Positions 52,176-61,183 of a stretch of DNA of 64,000 nucleotides are shown one piece after another (position 1 is the stretch's first letter; every line of letters begins with the position of its first letter). The DNA is from Bradyrhizobium ivorense. GTDB lineage: Bacteria; Pseudomonadota; Alphaproteobacteria; Rhizobiales; Xanthobacteraceae. The position numbers were made by a program, and so were the translations under genes. Location of the stretch: assembly GCF_900696085.1 (NCBI RefSeq), contig NZ_CAADFC020000016.1, forward strand, positions 124,001 through 188,000, in the 5' to 3' direction. The notes beneath the pieces are model-generated. The model ran no database searches. It was not told the DNA's origin and was given only the letters and a program-made list of their open reading frames with translations.

Positions 52176-52637
52176 TCAGCGTTGCGTGGCTTCCACGATC
52201 GCTGGCGGGGTAACCGCTCTGGGCAGATCGAAGCCCTGATTGTGCAGATAGATGGCGAGGTCGAGAGACGCGTCGGCCGTGTCCCAGTGTGTGACCTGGC
52301 CATTTTCCAGTCGGAGCAGGAAACACTCGACGGATGTCCCACTCTCGCCCGTTGGGGCGATTCCGTAGAATGGCTCGCCGTCGTGTTTCCAATGCAAATT
52401 GACCGTCACCAGGGCTCTATCGCCGGCGACGAAGTGCTCGATTAAGTCAACGCGCGGCCGAAAGGCCGAGTGAAACGCTGCACCGAACGCCTTGAGCGCA
52501 TCGATCCCGACTATGTCTCTACCCGCCGGACTGTTCAGCTTGACATCAGGGCGGATGACCGCGTCCCAACGATCAAGCTCGTTGTTCGCGAACGCCTCGT
52601 AGATTTCGAGGGTGAGGTCAGTTCCTGTCTTTGTCAT
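52176..52637 (-). CDS. NTF2-fold / SnoaL-like ester cyclase protein, 153 aa
   Basis: LEIYEAFANNELDRWDAVIRPDVKLNSPAG and AFRPRVDLIEHFVAGDRALVTVNL show the cone-shaped NTF2 fold of SnoaL-like proteins, small enzymes or binding proteins acting on hydrophobic carbonyl compounds. It sits 36 bp from the oxidoreductase gene. An upstream in-frame codon at 52646 is possible. Confidence 0.8.
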   Translation of the reverse strand: MTKTGTDLTLEIYEAFANNELDRWDAVIRPDVKLNSPAGRDIVGIDALKAFGAAFHSAFRPRVDLIEHFVAGDRALVTVNLHWKHDGEPFYGIAPTGESGTSVECFLLRLENGQVTHWDTADASLDLAIYLHNQGFDLPRAVTPPAIVEATQR

Positions 52638-52685
52638 TGAACACACCGTGTTGGATTGTTGAAGAAGCCGATCTCAACCGTTGGA

Positions 52686-53453
52686 TTAGAGCTTGTAACC
52701 ACCGCTCGCTTCGATGACCTGGCCGGTCACCCAACGGCCTTCATCCGAGGCCAGGAAGGCCACGACATTGGCGATTTCCGACGGCTCGCCAAAACGTCCG
52801 AGCGCGGTGTCAGCCTCGATCGCCTTGACGATATCGGCATTGTCACGGACGGCGGCATTCATGTCGGTCCGCGTCCAGCCCGGCGCGACGGCGTTGGCCG
52901 TGATGCCACGGGAACCCAGTTCGATGGCGAGCGAATGCGTGAAGACGTTGATACTTCCCTTGGCCATCGAGTACATCGACGCCATCGGCGAGGGCCGTGT
53001 GGCAAAACCGGAAGACACGTTGATCACGCGTCCGCCATCGCTCAGGCGGCTGAGTGCGGCCTGAACGACGAAAAAGGGCGCACGGACGAAGACGTTGAAC
53101 ATGGCGTCGAAGCTTTCGGGCGTCGCATTGTCGAGACCGCCGAAACCGCTGCCGCCGGCATTGTTCACGACGATGTCTAGCGTTCTGCTGCCGTTGCGGC
53201 TTTCGAGTTCGGCATCAAGCGCCTCGAACAACGGCCCAATCGAGCCCGCGTCCAGCAATTCAGCTTTCAGCGCGAAGGCGCTGCCACCGGCTTTTTCGAT
53301 TTCGGCGACGGCCTCCTCGGCACCGGTCTTGCTGGAGTTGTAAGTCAGTGCGACGGTCGCGCCGTCGGCGGCGAGACGCTCTGCGATAGCGCGACCGATG
53401 CCCCGCGACCCTCCCGTCACGAGAGCAGTTTTTCCATTGAGAGACTGCGACAT
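52686..53453 (-). CDS. SDR-family oxidoreductase C, 255 aa
   Basis: TGGSRGIGRA near 13-22, NNAGGSGFGG near 95, VSSGFATRPSPMASMYSMAK near 142-161 with the Tyr-x3-Lys pair, and APGWTRTDM. NADP preference is suggested by the Arg after the glycine motif. It starts a short cluster with the NTF2-like gene and lies 60 bp from the next oxidoreductase gene. Substrate unknown. Confidence 0.9.
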   Translation of the reverse strand: MSQSLNGKTALVTGGSRGIGRAIAERLAADGATVALTYNSSKTGAEEAVAEIEKAGGSAFALKAELLDAGSIGPLFEALDAELESRNGSRTLDIVVNNAGGSGFGGLDNATPESFDAMFNVFVRAPFFVVQAALSRLSDGGRVINVSSGFATRPSPMASMYSMAKGSINVFTHSLAIELGSRGITANAVAPGWTRTDMNAAVRDNADIVKAIEADTALGRFGEPSEIANVVAFLASDEGRWVTGQVIEASGGYKL

Positions 53454-53513
53454 AGAATTTTCCTTCGTTAGCCGAAATGCGATTTCAGTGATTTGACGAG
53501 CTGGCGCGCGGGT

Positions 53514-54212
53514 TCACGCGATCCGTTCGCGCGTGATCGGGCCCGGATTGGCTTCGACGACCGCGAGCGCCAAGCGGATCAGGTCAGCGTCGCCGCCATA
53601 TTCATTGTCTGCGACGTGATGCAGAAGCACGCCGACCTGTTCGAGCTGCCGGGCGCCCTTGAGATTGCCGGCGTTGACGGGCTTGAAGCCCGCGTCGGCA
53701 ATGAGGCCCCGCGTTACGTCGCCAGCGGCACTGTCGTCGGTTGCGTAGAAGACGTTGGCCTGCACAGGCGCCGCAGCCCATGCCGCCGCTTCAAGCGACG
53801 GAGCCGCTATCAGGTTGAAGCCCTTGACGATGCGCGCCTTCGGCAAGCGCCGCTGCAGGTCTTCCGAAGTCGAGCTGTCGCGCATGAACTCCAGATCGTG
53901 GAAGTGCACGAAATCGGCGGTAACGCCGAGCGGGTTCATGGTCTCGATCACGACCTTGCCGTCGAGCGCGTCGCCGACCTGGCTCACGATCGCCTCGACC
54001 CGTGGCCAGTAAATCGAGAAAAGTACGACTTCACCGAACTCCGCCGCCTCGCGGATCGTGCCGAGCCGAGCCTTATCGCCCAGTTCCGTAAGCAGTGGTT
54101 CGATCTTCCGGTCCTCACCATCCTTGGCGATGACGAGTTCATGACCTGCGGCTGCCCAGGCGCGGGCCAAACGACTGCCGATATTCCCGGCGCTCAAAAT
54201 TCCGATCTTCAT
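53514..54212 (-). CDS. NADPH-dependent F420 reductase-family protein 2, 232 aa
   Basis: MKIGILSAGNIGSRLARAWAAAGHELVIA is the nucleotide-binding fold, followed by VVLFSIYWPRVEAIVSQ and VVIETMNPLGVTADF. KARIVKGFNLIAAPSLEAAAWA matches the conserved KAFN region of the family. It is one of three paralogues here and about as different from protein 1 as from protein 3. Probably transcribed from a promoter in the 188-bp gap before it. Confidence 0.82.
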   Translation of the reverse strand: MKIGILSAGNIGSRLARAWAAAGHELVIAKDGEDRKIEPLLTELGDKARLGTIREAAEFGEVVLFSIYWPRVEAIVSQVGDALDGKVVIETMNPLGVTADFVHFHDLEFMRDSSTSEDLQRRLPKARIVKGFNLIAAPSLEAAAWAAAPVQANVFYATDDSAAGDVTRGLIADAGFKPVNAGNLKGARQLEQVGVLLHHVADNEYGGDADLIRLALAVVEANPGPITRERIA

Positions 54213-54399
54213 TAGATATCCTATTCACTTCAACGTTCGCGCTTCCTCTCGGAGCGGTTCGGTTGGAAGGTAGGATATCGCTCAGGAATAGATTAGATGC
54301 CCGACGAACCTCAGTCTGTTGTTCGTGCGAGCAACAATGTTGAACCGGCGCTCAGTCACCGGGATGGCCTTGCGCGCAATTCCGAGCTTCAGCGAGCCC

Positions 54400-55311
54400 T
54401 CACTGTAGGTTGGCGTCACTACCATCCCCGAAAGCATCACGGCAAAGATCAACGAAGCCACGTACCTTCGGATCCATGTAGCGCGTGGAGGCAAAAACAG
54501 CGTGAACCGGCATCGGTATGCTTGCCCAACCGGGCAAAACCCTCACCAAGCTTCCCTCCGCCACATATGGTTCAGCCATGAACCGCGGAAGCTGGGCCAC
54601 CCCCAAGCCGGAGACGGTCAGGTTCTTGGCGGCAACGATGTTATCGAGCGCGCAGCGTGGAGCCTGCGAAACCTTCTCTGTTGCTTGGCCATTCACAAGG
54701 GTCCAGCTTGCGCGGCCGCTGGACGTTTTCATAATCAGGTCCTGGCGCTTCAAATCGTCGACGGTCCGGAGCGCCGGAGCTTCCTTCAGATATCCAGGCG
54801 CGGCATAGAGACCGTAGGTTATCTCTCCAAGCTTGCGGGCCGACAGATCAGAATCTTGCAAGGTGCCGATGCGGATCGCGACATCGATCCCCTCATGAAT
54901 GATATCGACGAACCGAATTGAGTATACCGCTTCCACCGTGACCTTCGGCCACTTGGACAAATAGGCGGCGATCCAATTGTCGACCCGCGTTGTGCCGAAC
55001 TCTGGTGTCGCTGTGATCTTAAGACGGCCCTTGGGCTCCTGGCTCTGCTGGGCGACCGCGGCTTGGGCCGCCTCTGCGGCGGCGAGGATCGAAGACGCGC
55101 GCTCAAAATAGTCCCGTCCGACTTCCGTAACGCTGAGCCGACGGGTCGACCTGTTCAGCAGCCTAGCGCCGAGCTTTTCCTCGATCCGCTGCACGATGCG
55201 GCTCACCCGAGCCTTGTCAGTTTCGAGGCGATCGGCCGCAGCGGTGAAGGACTCCTCCATCACCACTGCGACGAAGACCTGCATTTCGGAAAAGCCGATT
55301 GTTGATGTCAT
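54400..55311 (-). CDS. LysR-family regulator 2, 303 aa
   Basis: The helix-turn-helix is FVAVVMEESFTAAADRLETDKARVSRIVQRIEEKLG, and the ligand domain contains GRLKITATPEFGTTRVDNWIAAYLSKWP. By eye it is roughly three-quarters identical to LysR 3 at 57628, and both share sequence around their starts, so they are recent paralogues. Start ATG 55311 aligns with the start of LysR 3; an in-frame codon at 55347 is less likely. An ACTGTTGT octamer lies at 55396. Confidence 0.88.
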   Translation of the reverse strand: MTSTIGFSEMQVFVAVVMEESFTAAADRLETDKARVSRIVQRIEEKLGARLLNRSTRRLSVTEVGRDYFERASSILAAAEAAQAAVAQQSQEPKGRLKITATPEFGTTRVDNWIAAYLSKWPKVTVEAVYSIRFVDIIHEGIDVAIRIGTLQDSDLSARKLGEITYGLYAAPGYLKEAPALRTVDDLKRQDLIMKTSSGRASWTLVNGQATEKVSQAPRCALDNIVAAKNLTVSGLGVAQLPRFMAEPYVAEGSLVRVLPGWASIPMPVHAVFASTRYMDPKVRGFVDLCRDAFGDGSDANLQ

Positions 55312-55455
55312 AGACAACTTTCTGTCACGCGCCGCTCGAACTATCAATCAGCGCGAACCCTATACCTCCGACATTAATGGGACGAATATGGAAGTACTGT
55401 TGTCGTGGGAACAACGACAGAATCCGGCTGATTTGCTGGGTCGATGATTCAGCCC

Positions 55456-55827
55456 TCAACCGCGAGGCGTTGCTTCGATTGCATCGACGCGGTCCGGGTA
55501 GAACGCGAGGTATCCCTTGATGATCAGCATGTGGTCGAAAGGGTCCTCGTAAGACCAGGCGACATCCCTGACGGCGCCACTTCGCGCGCTGAAATAGCTG
55601 GCGTCGCCCTTGTAAGGGCAGTGGGTGCTGGTGTCGCTGGGGCTGAGTTCGCTCATCGCCACGTCAGCGCGCGGGATGTAGTAGACCGGCTTGAGGCTCG
55701 CCTCCTTCAGGACGAGGGCGTTGCGGCTGTCGGCGAGGACGGCATCATCGAGCTTGACGACGACCCTCTCCCCCGCCGGAGCGATGGTGATCGGATGGTC
55801 CGGACCTGGTATTCTTCCACCTTGCAT
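55456..55827 (-). CDS. DUF427 protein, 123 aa
   Basis: PGPDHPITIAPAGERVVVKLDDAVLADSRNALVLKEA and VYYIPRADV...STHCPYKGDASYFS...DVAWSYEDPF are the DUF427 signature, a small beta-barrel family of unknown function often near redox enzymes. ATG 55827 follows GGAAGGAACACG. A longer reading upstream would overlap non-coding sequence and is not supported. Confidence 0.88.
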   Translation of the reverse strand: MQGGRIPGPDHPITIAPAGERVVVKLDDAVLADSRNALVLKEASLKPVYYIPRADVAMSELSPSDTSTHCPYKGDASYFSARSGAVRDVAWSYEDPFDHMLIIKGYLAFYPDRVDAIEATPRG

Positions 55828-55933
55828 ATCGTGTTCCTTCCTGTTCGCCCGCCGCGCACAAGTCTCGCGCCGCGCTAACCGTGCGTGGCGAGGCGTCCGC
55901 CCGGCCGCTTTCTGTGGACCTGATTTGGTGTGG

Positions 55934-56344
55934 CTACTGGTCGATTGGAACGAGACGCATCGCCTTTCCACCGAGCTTCGGGACGAGCCGCTGCTGGACC
56001 GCGACGACGGCGGGCAGCGGGCGCCATGCGATAGTCATGGTCCCGATGCGGCCGTCCTCACCCAAGCGAACATGGTCGAAAGCGTCGATCACATGGTCCT
56101 CGAACCGGATCGTGAGGACGGCAATGACATCGGCACCGTCGCGCATCATCATCCGCGGTTCGAAGGCGTCGATCGTGGAGAGCAGTTCGGTGAGGACGGC
56201 GACGACGCTGGCTCGTCCCTTGAACGGCGTGGGAAGGATTGGGCTGTTGAGCTCGACGGTTTCCGACAGATGCTCGCTCGCGCGCGCAATGTCGCCCTCG
56301 TGCATCGCTTCAAGGAATGGGGTGAGATGGTCTTCGCTCGGCAT
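55934..56344 (-). CDS. NTF2-fold protein, 136 aa
   Basis: LTPFLEAMHEGDIARASEHLSETVELNSPILPTPFKGR and FEDHVIDAFDHVRLGEDGRI mark a SnoaL/NTF2-like protein. ATG 56344 has AGGAG upstream. It lies between a DUF427 gene and an oxidoreductase gene, repeating the NTF2-plus-oxidoreductase pairing seen at 51453-52637. Confidence 0.8.
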   Translation of the reverse strand: MPSEDHLTPFLEAMHEGDIARASEHLSETVELNSPILPTPFKGRASVVAVLTELLSTIDAFEPRMMMRDGADVIAVLTIRFEDHVIDAFDHVRLGEDGRIGTMTIAWRPLPAVVAVQQRLVPKLGGKAMRLVPIDQ

Positions 56345-56441
56345 CGCTGCGGCTCCTGAATATACGGGCGGCCCGGCGAGCTTCGCAGGGCCGCCGTAAC
56401 CATGCCGGACGCCTTTTGGGGTGGCGGCGTCCGGCGGGGGG

Positions 56442-57239
56442 TTACTTCGCTGTGGTCGCGGCGCTGGCCTGGGCCATGAAGAGGTCGACGTGGACCTGCG
56501 GCATACCCTCGAACGTGCCGCCGATCGGCGACGGGCGCTTTGCCTCGTCAATCAGGCGCTGAGCAACTTCGCGCGACACGGGCGTACCAGGCTGCGTGTA
56601 GGCGCGCTCGGCTTCCGGGCCGGTCGCCTGCAGGTCTACTTTCGGAGCGTAGGCCCAGAAGTAGATCGGCGTGCTCGGTTCGATGCGCCAACTATCCGCG
56701 AGCGAGCCCGCGTCGATGGTATCGAAGCCGATCTTGTCGAAGAACTCGGTCACCGCCTGCTTCGCTCCGACGTCGTCGCCCGCGATCGGCAGTGTCGTGC
56801 GGTTCGCCGAACCCTTCGGCGTCGCGTTGGCCTTCATGTGGAGCCAGCTGAGGTTATGAAAGCCCTTGACGACCTTCGCTCCCGGCAAGCGCCGCTGGAT
56901 CAGTTCACTGGAGGTCACCTCAGCCTTGTCGAGGACGTCATTGTTGCCGAATGCCGGATAGTAGTTCGTTTGGTCGAGCACGACCTTGCCCGCGAACTTG
57001 TCGGCAGGCAGTTGCTCGGAGGCTGCGATCGGGATCGAAAGCGTGACGATGTCACCCGCCGCGATGGCCTCTTCGGTGGTGCCGGCGCTCGCCAGCGGAC
57101 CAAGCTCTTCAATCAGGTCCTTAATGCTGTCTGCGCCGCGGGAGTTGCTGATCACCACCTTGTAGCCAGCTGCGATCGCGAGGCGCGCGACTGCCTTGCC
57201 GACGAGGCCCGAGCCGATGATTCCGATTGTTTGTGTCAT
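56442..57239 (-). CDS. NADPH-dependent F420 reductase-family protein 3, 265 aa
   Basis: MTQTIGIIGSGLVGKAVARLAIAAGYKVVISNSRG is the nucleotide-binding fold; VVLDQTNYYPAFGNNDVLD and GAKVVKGFHNLSWLHMKANA follow in the family order. It is closest to protein 1 (51453), sharing the NSRG and NYYP blocks. A 388-bp region upstream would hold its promoter, with an ACTGTTGT octamer at 57394. Confidence 0.82.
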   Translation of the reverse strand: MTQTIGIIGSGLVGKAVARLAIAAGYKVVISNSRGADSIKDLIEELGPLASAGTTEEAIAAGDIVTLSIPIAASEQLPADKFAGKVVLDQTNYYPAFGNNDVLDKAEVTSSELIQRRLPGAKVVKGFHNLSWLHMKANATPKGSANRTTLPIAGDDVGAKQAVTEFFDKIGFDTIDAGSLADSWRIEPSTPIYFWAYAPKVDLQATGPEAERAYTQPGTPVSREVAQRLIDEAKRPSPIGGTFEGMPQVHVDLFMAQASAATTAK

Positions 57240-57627
57240 TTAAGATGTCTTTCTTCATTGGGGCGATAGCCGCCGACGGGATTCATGCGCCCGCACTGTC
57301 TTGCGCGCCCTTCGACGGCGAGCGCCACAGCAAGCGACACGAGCGAATCTATGAATTTGATAGGGGAGTTAACAGTCGGGCCGAGGGCAACACACTGTTG
57401 TCCCTCTAACCGACAATACAACTTCGAGCCTGACGACGCCCATTGGCTATTTGCGTGCCCGAATTTTGTCGACGACCTAGCAAGGCAATCGGATCGAAGG
57501 CATCAAACCGGCATACTCAGCTCGCCTTTGCTGAACGCTGCCACGACCGGCGATCGCGGTCAGGTCCGGATCGTTAGAGCAGCTTTCACCCCGTTAAAGC
57601 CCAACGACGGTGGAGCAGCGGGACACC
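57240..57627. promoter_or_regulatory. Promoter-bearing intergenic region between LysR 3 and oxidoreductase 3
   Basis: No gene is supported in these 388 bp. ACTGTTGT at 57394-57401 recurs near LysR 2 (55396-55403) and, inverted, at the LysR 3 start (58538-58545). TTAACAGT (57369-57376) forms a partial dyad with the octamer. LysR binding is inferred. Confidence 0.45.
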
Positions 57628-58536
57628 TCAACTTACGCCTTCGACATCACTCCCGAAGCCATCACGGCAGAGGTCGACAAAACCCCGCACCCTCGGGTCC
57701 ATATAGCGAGTCGAGGCAAAGACGGCGTGGACCGGCACGGGAATGCGCGCCCAACCCGGCAAGACTCTGGTGAGGGCGCCTTCGGCCACATGCGGCTCGG
57801 CCATGTATCTCGGAAGCTGCACGATCCCCAAGCCCGACAGCGCCAGGTTCCTGGCGGCTATCGTGTTATCGACGGCGCAACGCGGTGCGTGCCACACCTT
57901 CTCCGTCCTCTCACCATTCACCAACGTCCATCCCGGACGACCGCGGGGTGCATGCATGATGAGGTCGTGTCGCTTCAGATCATCGACGTTGCGGATAGAA
58001 ACTGCGCTCCGCAGATATTCTGGAGAGGCATACAACCCGTAGGTCAACTCTCCCAATCTGCGAGCCGAGAGCTCCGAATCTTGCAACGGACCGATGCGGA
58101 TCGCCACATCGACACCTTCATGAATGATATCGACGAGCCGGTTTGTGTATTCCGTTTCGACGCTGATCTTCGGCCACTTGCGCAAGAATGCAGCAATCCA
58201 GCCATCGACCCGCATCGTTCCAAATTCAGCCCCAGCCGTAACTTTCAGGCGGCCCTTCGGTTCTTGGGTCCGTTGAGCCACTGCGGCTTCGGCGGCTTCA
58301 GCAGCCGCCAAGATCGACGAGGCGCGTTCGAAATAATCGCGCCCCACTTCCGTCACGCTGAGATGCCGGGTCGACCGATTCAAAAGCCGCGCGCCGAGCT
58401 TCTCTTCCATTCGCCGCACTATGCGGCTCACGCGCGCCTTATCCGTTTCCAGGCGTTCCGCTGCGGCGGTGAAAGACCCTTCAGTCACCACGGCGATAAA
58501 GGCCTGCATCTCCAAGAAATCTATTGTTGTCGCCAT
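57628..58536 (-). CDS. LysR-family regulator 3, 302 aa
   Basis: FIAVVTEGSFTAAAERLETDKARVSRIVRRMEEKLG is the DNA-binding domain; GRLKVTAGAEFGTMRVDGWIAAFLRKWP and VDIIHEGVDVAIRIGPLQ belong to the effector domain. It is a close paralogue of LysR 2, with the two genes about 2.3 kb apart. It is divergent from the NTF2-fold gene at 58773, so that gene and the oxidoreductase 3 group are likely targets. Confidence 0.9.
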   Translation of the reverse strand: MATTIDFLEMQAFIAVVTEGSFTAAAERLETDKARVSRIVRRMEEKLGARLLNRSTRHLSVTEVGRDYFERASSILAAAEAAEAAVAQRTQEPKGRLKVTAGAEFGTMRVDGWIAAFLRKWPKISVETEYTNRLVDIIHEGVDVAIRIGPLQDSELSARRLGELTYGLYASPEYLRSAVSIRNVDDLKRHDLIMHAPRGRPGWTLVNGERTEKVWHAPRCAVDNTIAARNLALSGLGIVQLPRYMAEPHVAEGALTRVLPGWARIPVPVHAVFASTRYMDPRVRGFVDLCRDGFGSDVEGVS

Positions 58537-58772
58537 TACAACAGTCTGTCATTTTTCGACTGAATTATCAATGTGCAAACAACTGTCATTCTGGTCAACG
58601 GCGGTAAGCAAGCCGCAGACTCGAACGGGCCTGAGGATGTGCATCGAGGGGATGACGAAGATACGCAGCGAGGCGTTCGGCAGCGCCCTTTATCGGCATC
58701 GTCATGGCCGTTGCAGCCAAGCCGGACGCCTGACCACCGGACGATCTGCGATGAGACAAAGGCGCTAACACC

Positions 58773-59201
58773 ATGCCCGACACGCCAAACATCGTCGCCG
58801 CGAAGGGCTTCTTCAGCGCGCAACACTGCGGCGATCTGGATGACGCTTTTTGCGACTACGTGCATCCGGATTTCCGGTTTGTGGTCTCCTGCGCGTGCAA
58901 CGACGAACTGCGCGCCGCTATCCCCTGGGCAGGCTACGAGCATAGGGGCCGTGAAGGGTATCAACGCTTAACCACGCTGCTGTTCTCCGAGTACGAGCTG
59001 CTTGCGCATGAGACCACGCGATATACCGATGCCGGCAACCAGGTCTTCGTCGAGGGTCATTTTCGCTTACGGCACCGCGAAACAGCGAGGATCGCCGACA
59101 GCGATTTCCTCGCCCGATTTGAGATGCGTGATGGAAGGATTGCCTGCGGCCAGTTTTACGAAAACACCGCTGCTGTTGCCGACGCACGCCGCGCCGACTG
59201 A
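58773..59201 (+). CDS. NTF2-fold protein, 142 aa
   Basis: AKGFFSAQHCGDLDDAFCDYVHPDFRFVVS and GREGYQRLTTLLFSEYELLAHE...GNQVFVEGHFRLRH indicate an NTF2/SnoaL-like protein. It is the only plus-strand gene of the redox cluster, divergent from LysR 3 across 236 bp. Substrate unknown. Confidence 0.78.
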   Translation: MPDTPNIVAAKGFFSAQHCGDLDDAFCDYVHPDFRFVVSCACNDELRAAIPWAGYEHRGREGYQRLTTLLFSEYELLAHETTRYTDAGNQVFVEGHFRLRHRETARIADSDFLARFEMRDGRIACGQFYENTAAVADARRAD

Positions 59202-59380
59202 ATCCCATCCTGATTGAAAAGAAGTTTCAGAAACGATGGGCGATAACGCCCCGTCGCCTGAGTGGCCGTCCTATTTGCACGCTATGATGCGATATTCCCG
59301 CACACAGCGCTGGCGGGTCTTTCATGTTACAGGGCCTATTGCTTTCTATCTCGGACTACCCGAGCAACAGGAGGCAAACA

Positions 59381-59668
59381 ATGGCCAAAGCAAATCCCGG
59401 CGATGCACTACGTCGGACTATACGGCGCCATCAGCTGCGCGAGATGATCCCCCTCGCAGACAGCACCATCTACGAAATGGAGCAGCGTGGTGAATTTCCC
59501 CGCCGCTTTGCACTGTCGCCCAGATGTATCGTCTGGGACTTAGCTGAAGTTGAGGCTTGGCTGCTCGCGCGCCGCGCGGTGCCGATTCGACGCGCTCAGC
59601 ACCCGGACGTTGCAAAGAGGAAGACGCGGCCGGTCAAAGGGCGGGATCAAGCTCCATCAGAGGCATAG
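59381..59668 (+). CDS. AlpA-like DNA-binding protein next to integrase, 95 aa
   Basis: RRTIRRHQLREMIPLADSTIYEMEQRGEFPRRFALSPRCIVWDLAEVEAWL is the AlpA/MerR-type winged helix of phage and ICE excisionases and integrase regulators. AGGAGG lies 6 nt before ATG 59381. It converges on the integrase gene with a 35-bp overlap of coding ends. It may be the recombination directionality factor for this integrase; the AlpA protein at 26419 is the rival candidate. Confidence 0.85.
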   Translation: MAKANPGDALRRTIRRHQLREMIPLADSTIYEMEQRGEFPRRFALSPRCIVWDLAEVEAWLLARRAVPIRRAQHPDVAKRKTRPVKGRDQAPSEA

Positions 59669-60890
59669 CCGGCGGCAACAGCACGGGTGTGTGCTTACGT
59701 CCATCCACCCACGCATCGATGATGTCCGACCATTCCTGCATCATATGGCGGCGCTGCACCTCGTACTCAGCTTTGTTATAGACGCCACGCGACGAACGTC
59801 CGTCCTCGTGCGCCAAGCACTTCTCAATCCAATCGCTATTGAAGCCCAGCTCGTTGAGCAGGGTCGAGCCTGTGCGTCGGAGATCATGGACGGTAAACGG
59901 CTCCAGCGGCAACCCCTCCTTCTTCGCCTGTTCGACAACCGCATAGGTCACGCGATTGAATGTCGCGCGCGACATCGGTGCGTCAGCATCATACCTGGAC
60001 GGCAGCAGGTATCGCGAGTTGCCGGCGCAGGTCTTGAGCGCGATCATGATGTCGAGGGTTTGGCGCGAGAGATATACGTTGTGCGCCTTCGATCGCTTCA
60101 TGCGCTCCTTCGGAATCGTCCAAACGGCGTTCTCGAAATCCACCTCGTCCCAGACCGCGTCCTGCAGTTCGCTCTTGCGGACCATAGTGAGCAGATAGAG
60201 CTTCATCCCCAACCGGATCGTCGGCAGCGTGGCGACGTTCTCGAGCTGCCTGAGCATGATCCGGATTTCGGTGGGGGATAGCGAGCGATCCTTCGGTGCA
60301 AAGGTCGCGATCGACGCCGGTCCGACGTCGTCGGCCGGGTTTGCAACCTTCTCGCCATGCAGGATCGCGAACCCGTAGATTTGCTTCAGGATGTCGCGTA
60401 CATGGATCGCGGTAGCAGGCGCGCCGCGATCGACGATCTTTCCGCAATGCGCGCGCAGGTCGTCTGGCGTGATTTCCGTGAGGAGCCGATTGCGCCATAC
60501 CGGCAGCAGCTCCCTTTCGAAGATAGACCGTCTCATAGCGCGAGTGCTGTCGGCCATCGGTGCATTTACGAGCCACTTTTCGCCGAACTCGCCGAAGCTC
60601 TTGGCTTCCTTGATCCGCCGCTTTTCGCGCTGCTTCTCGATCGCAGGCGACCGTCCTTCGCTGACGGCCCTTCTTGCATCAATGCAGAGTTCGCGGGCCC
60701 TGGCCAGTGAGATCCCATCGCGACCGTACTTCCCAAGGTAGACGGTTTCGCGCCGCCCGTTCAGGCGATAATCGAGGCGAAACGAGATCGCTCCCGATGG
60801 CATGACTCGAACGTACATGCCGTCCCGGTCCGCCATTTTGTACATCTTGCTCTGCGGCTTCAGCGCCTTGATCGCAGCATCCGTAAGCAT
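59634..60890 (-). CDS. int: Tyrosine recombinase, P4-type integrase (IntG-like), 418 aa
   Basis: The N-terminal DUF4102-like arm-binding domain has LTDAAIKALKPQSKMYKMADRDGMYV; the core-binding region follows. Catalytic residues appear as the Arg in LTMVRKSELQDA, the HxxR in TVHDLRRTGSTL, the His in CLAHEDG and the Tyr in GVYNKAEYE. It would insert and excise the ICE at the guaA 3' end. ATG 60890 has GGAGGT 9 nt upstream; the frame extends to GTG 60920, which is less likely. Repeated AGTACCGTCA sites lie upstream. Confidence 0.92.
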   Translation of the reverse strand: MLTDAAIKALKPQSKMYKMADRDGMYVRVMPSGAISFRLDYRLNGRRETVYLGKYGRDGISLARARELCIDARRAVSEGRSPAIEKQREKRRIKEAKSFGEFGEKWLVNAPMADSTRAMRRSIFERELLPVWRNRLLTEITPDDLRAHCGKIVDRGAPATAIHVRDILKQIYGFAILHGEKVANPADDVGPASIATFAPKDRSLSPTEIRIMLRQLENVATLPTIRLGMKLYLLTMVRKSELQDAVWDEVDFENAVWTIPKERMKRSKAHNVYLSRQTLDIMIALKTCAGNSRYLLPSRYDADAPMSRATFNRVTYAVVEQAKKEGLPLEPFTVHDLRRTGSTLLNELGFNSDWIEKCLAHEDGRSSRGVYNKAEYEVQRRHMMQEWSDIIDAWVDGRKHTPVLLPPAMPLMELDPAL

Positions 60891-60909
60891 TTCCGCGCCA
60901 CCTCCGAAA

Positions 60910-61017
60910 AGTACCGTCACGTGGTTTTCGGCGTGCCTTGGCGGAATTTTATGTTTCTTTTCATCTGGTTATGACGAAAAAAGTACCGTCAAGGACGTCA
61001 TCTGTCCTGACGGTACT
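60910..61017. promoter_or_regulatory. AGTACCGTCA repeats and hairpin upstream of integrase
   Basis: Three copies of a 10-mer: AGTACCGTCA at 60910-60919 and 60982-60991, and its reverse complement at 61008-61017. The last two, extended by AGGAC (60992-60996) and GTCCT (61004-61008), form a 14-bp near-perfect hairpin with a 7-nt loop. They lie between the integrase gene and the attachment site, as integrase arm sites or a regulator operator would. Confidence 0.65.
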
Positions 61018-61183
61018 CGTGATTTTGGAGCTGATCAATATGGGGAAGGCCCGTCACGTGGGCCGCCATCACCGATCTCTGGCTACCGATAGCTCTCGAT
61101 AGGCGGAGAACGATTATTTATTATTTTTCAGAGTGTTACATCGTATTGTGGCGTAGTTTCGGATACCGCCGGGTGGGCAAAAA
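61018..61183. other. A+T-rich stretch between integrase repeats and guaA
   Basis: No gene is supported. Positions 61112-61150 are markedly A+T-rich, as often found at recombination sites, in contrast to the G+C-rich surroundings. Confidence 0.45.

Noticed and set aside
51453..57239. A true F420-dependent pathway
   Set aside because: The three proteins have the family fold, but no F420 biosynthesis gene is in the window and the lineage is not known for F420, so NADP-linked function is more likely.
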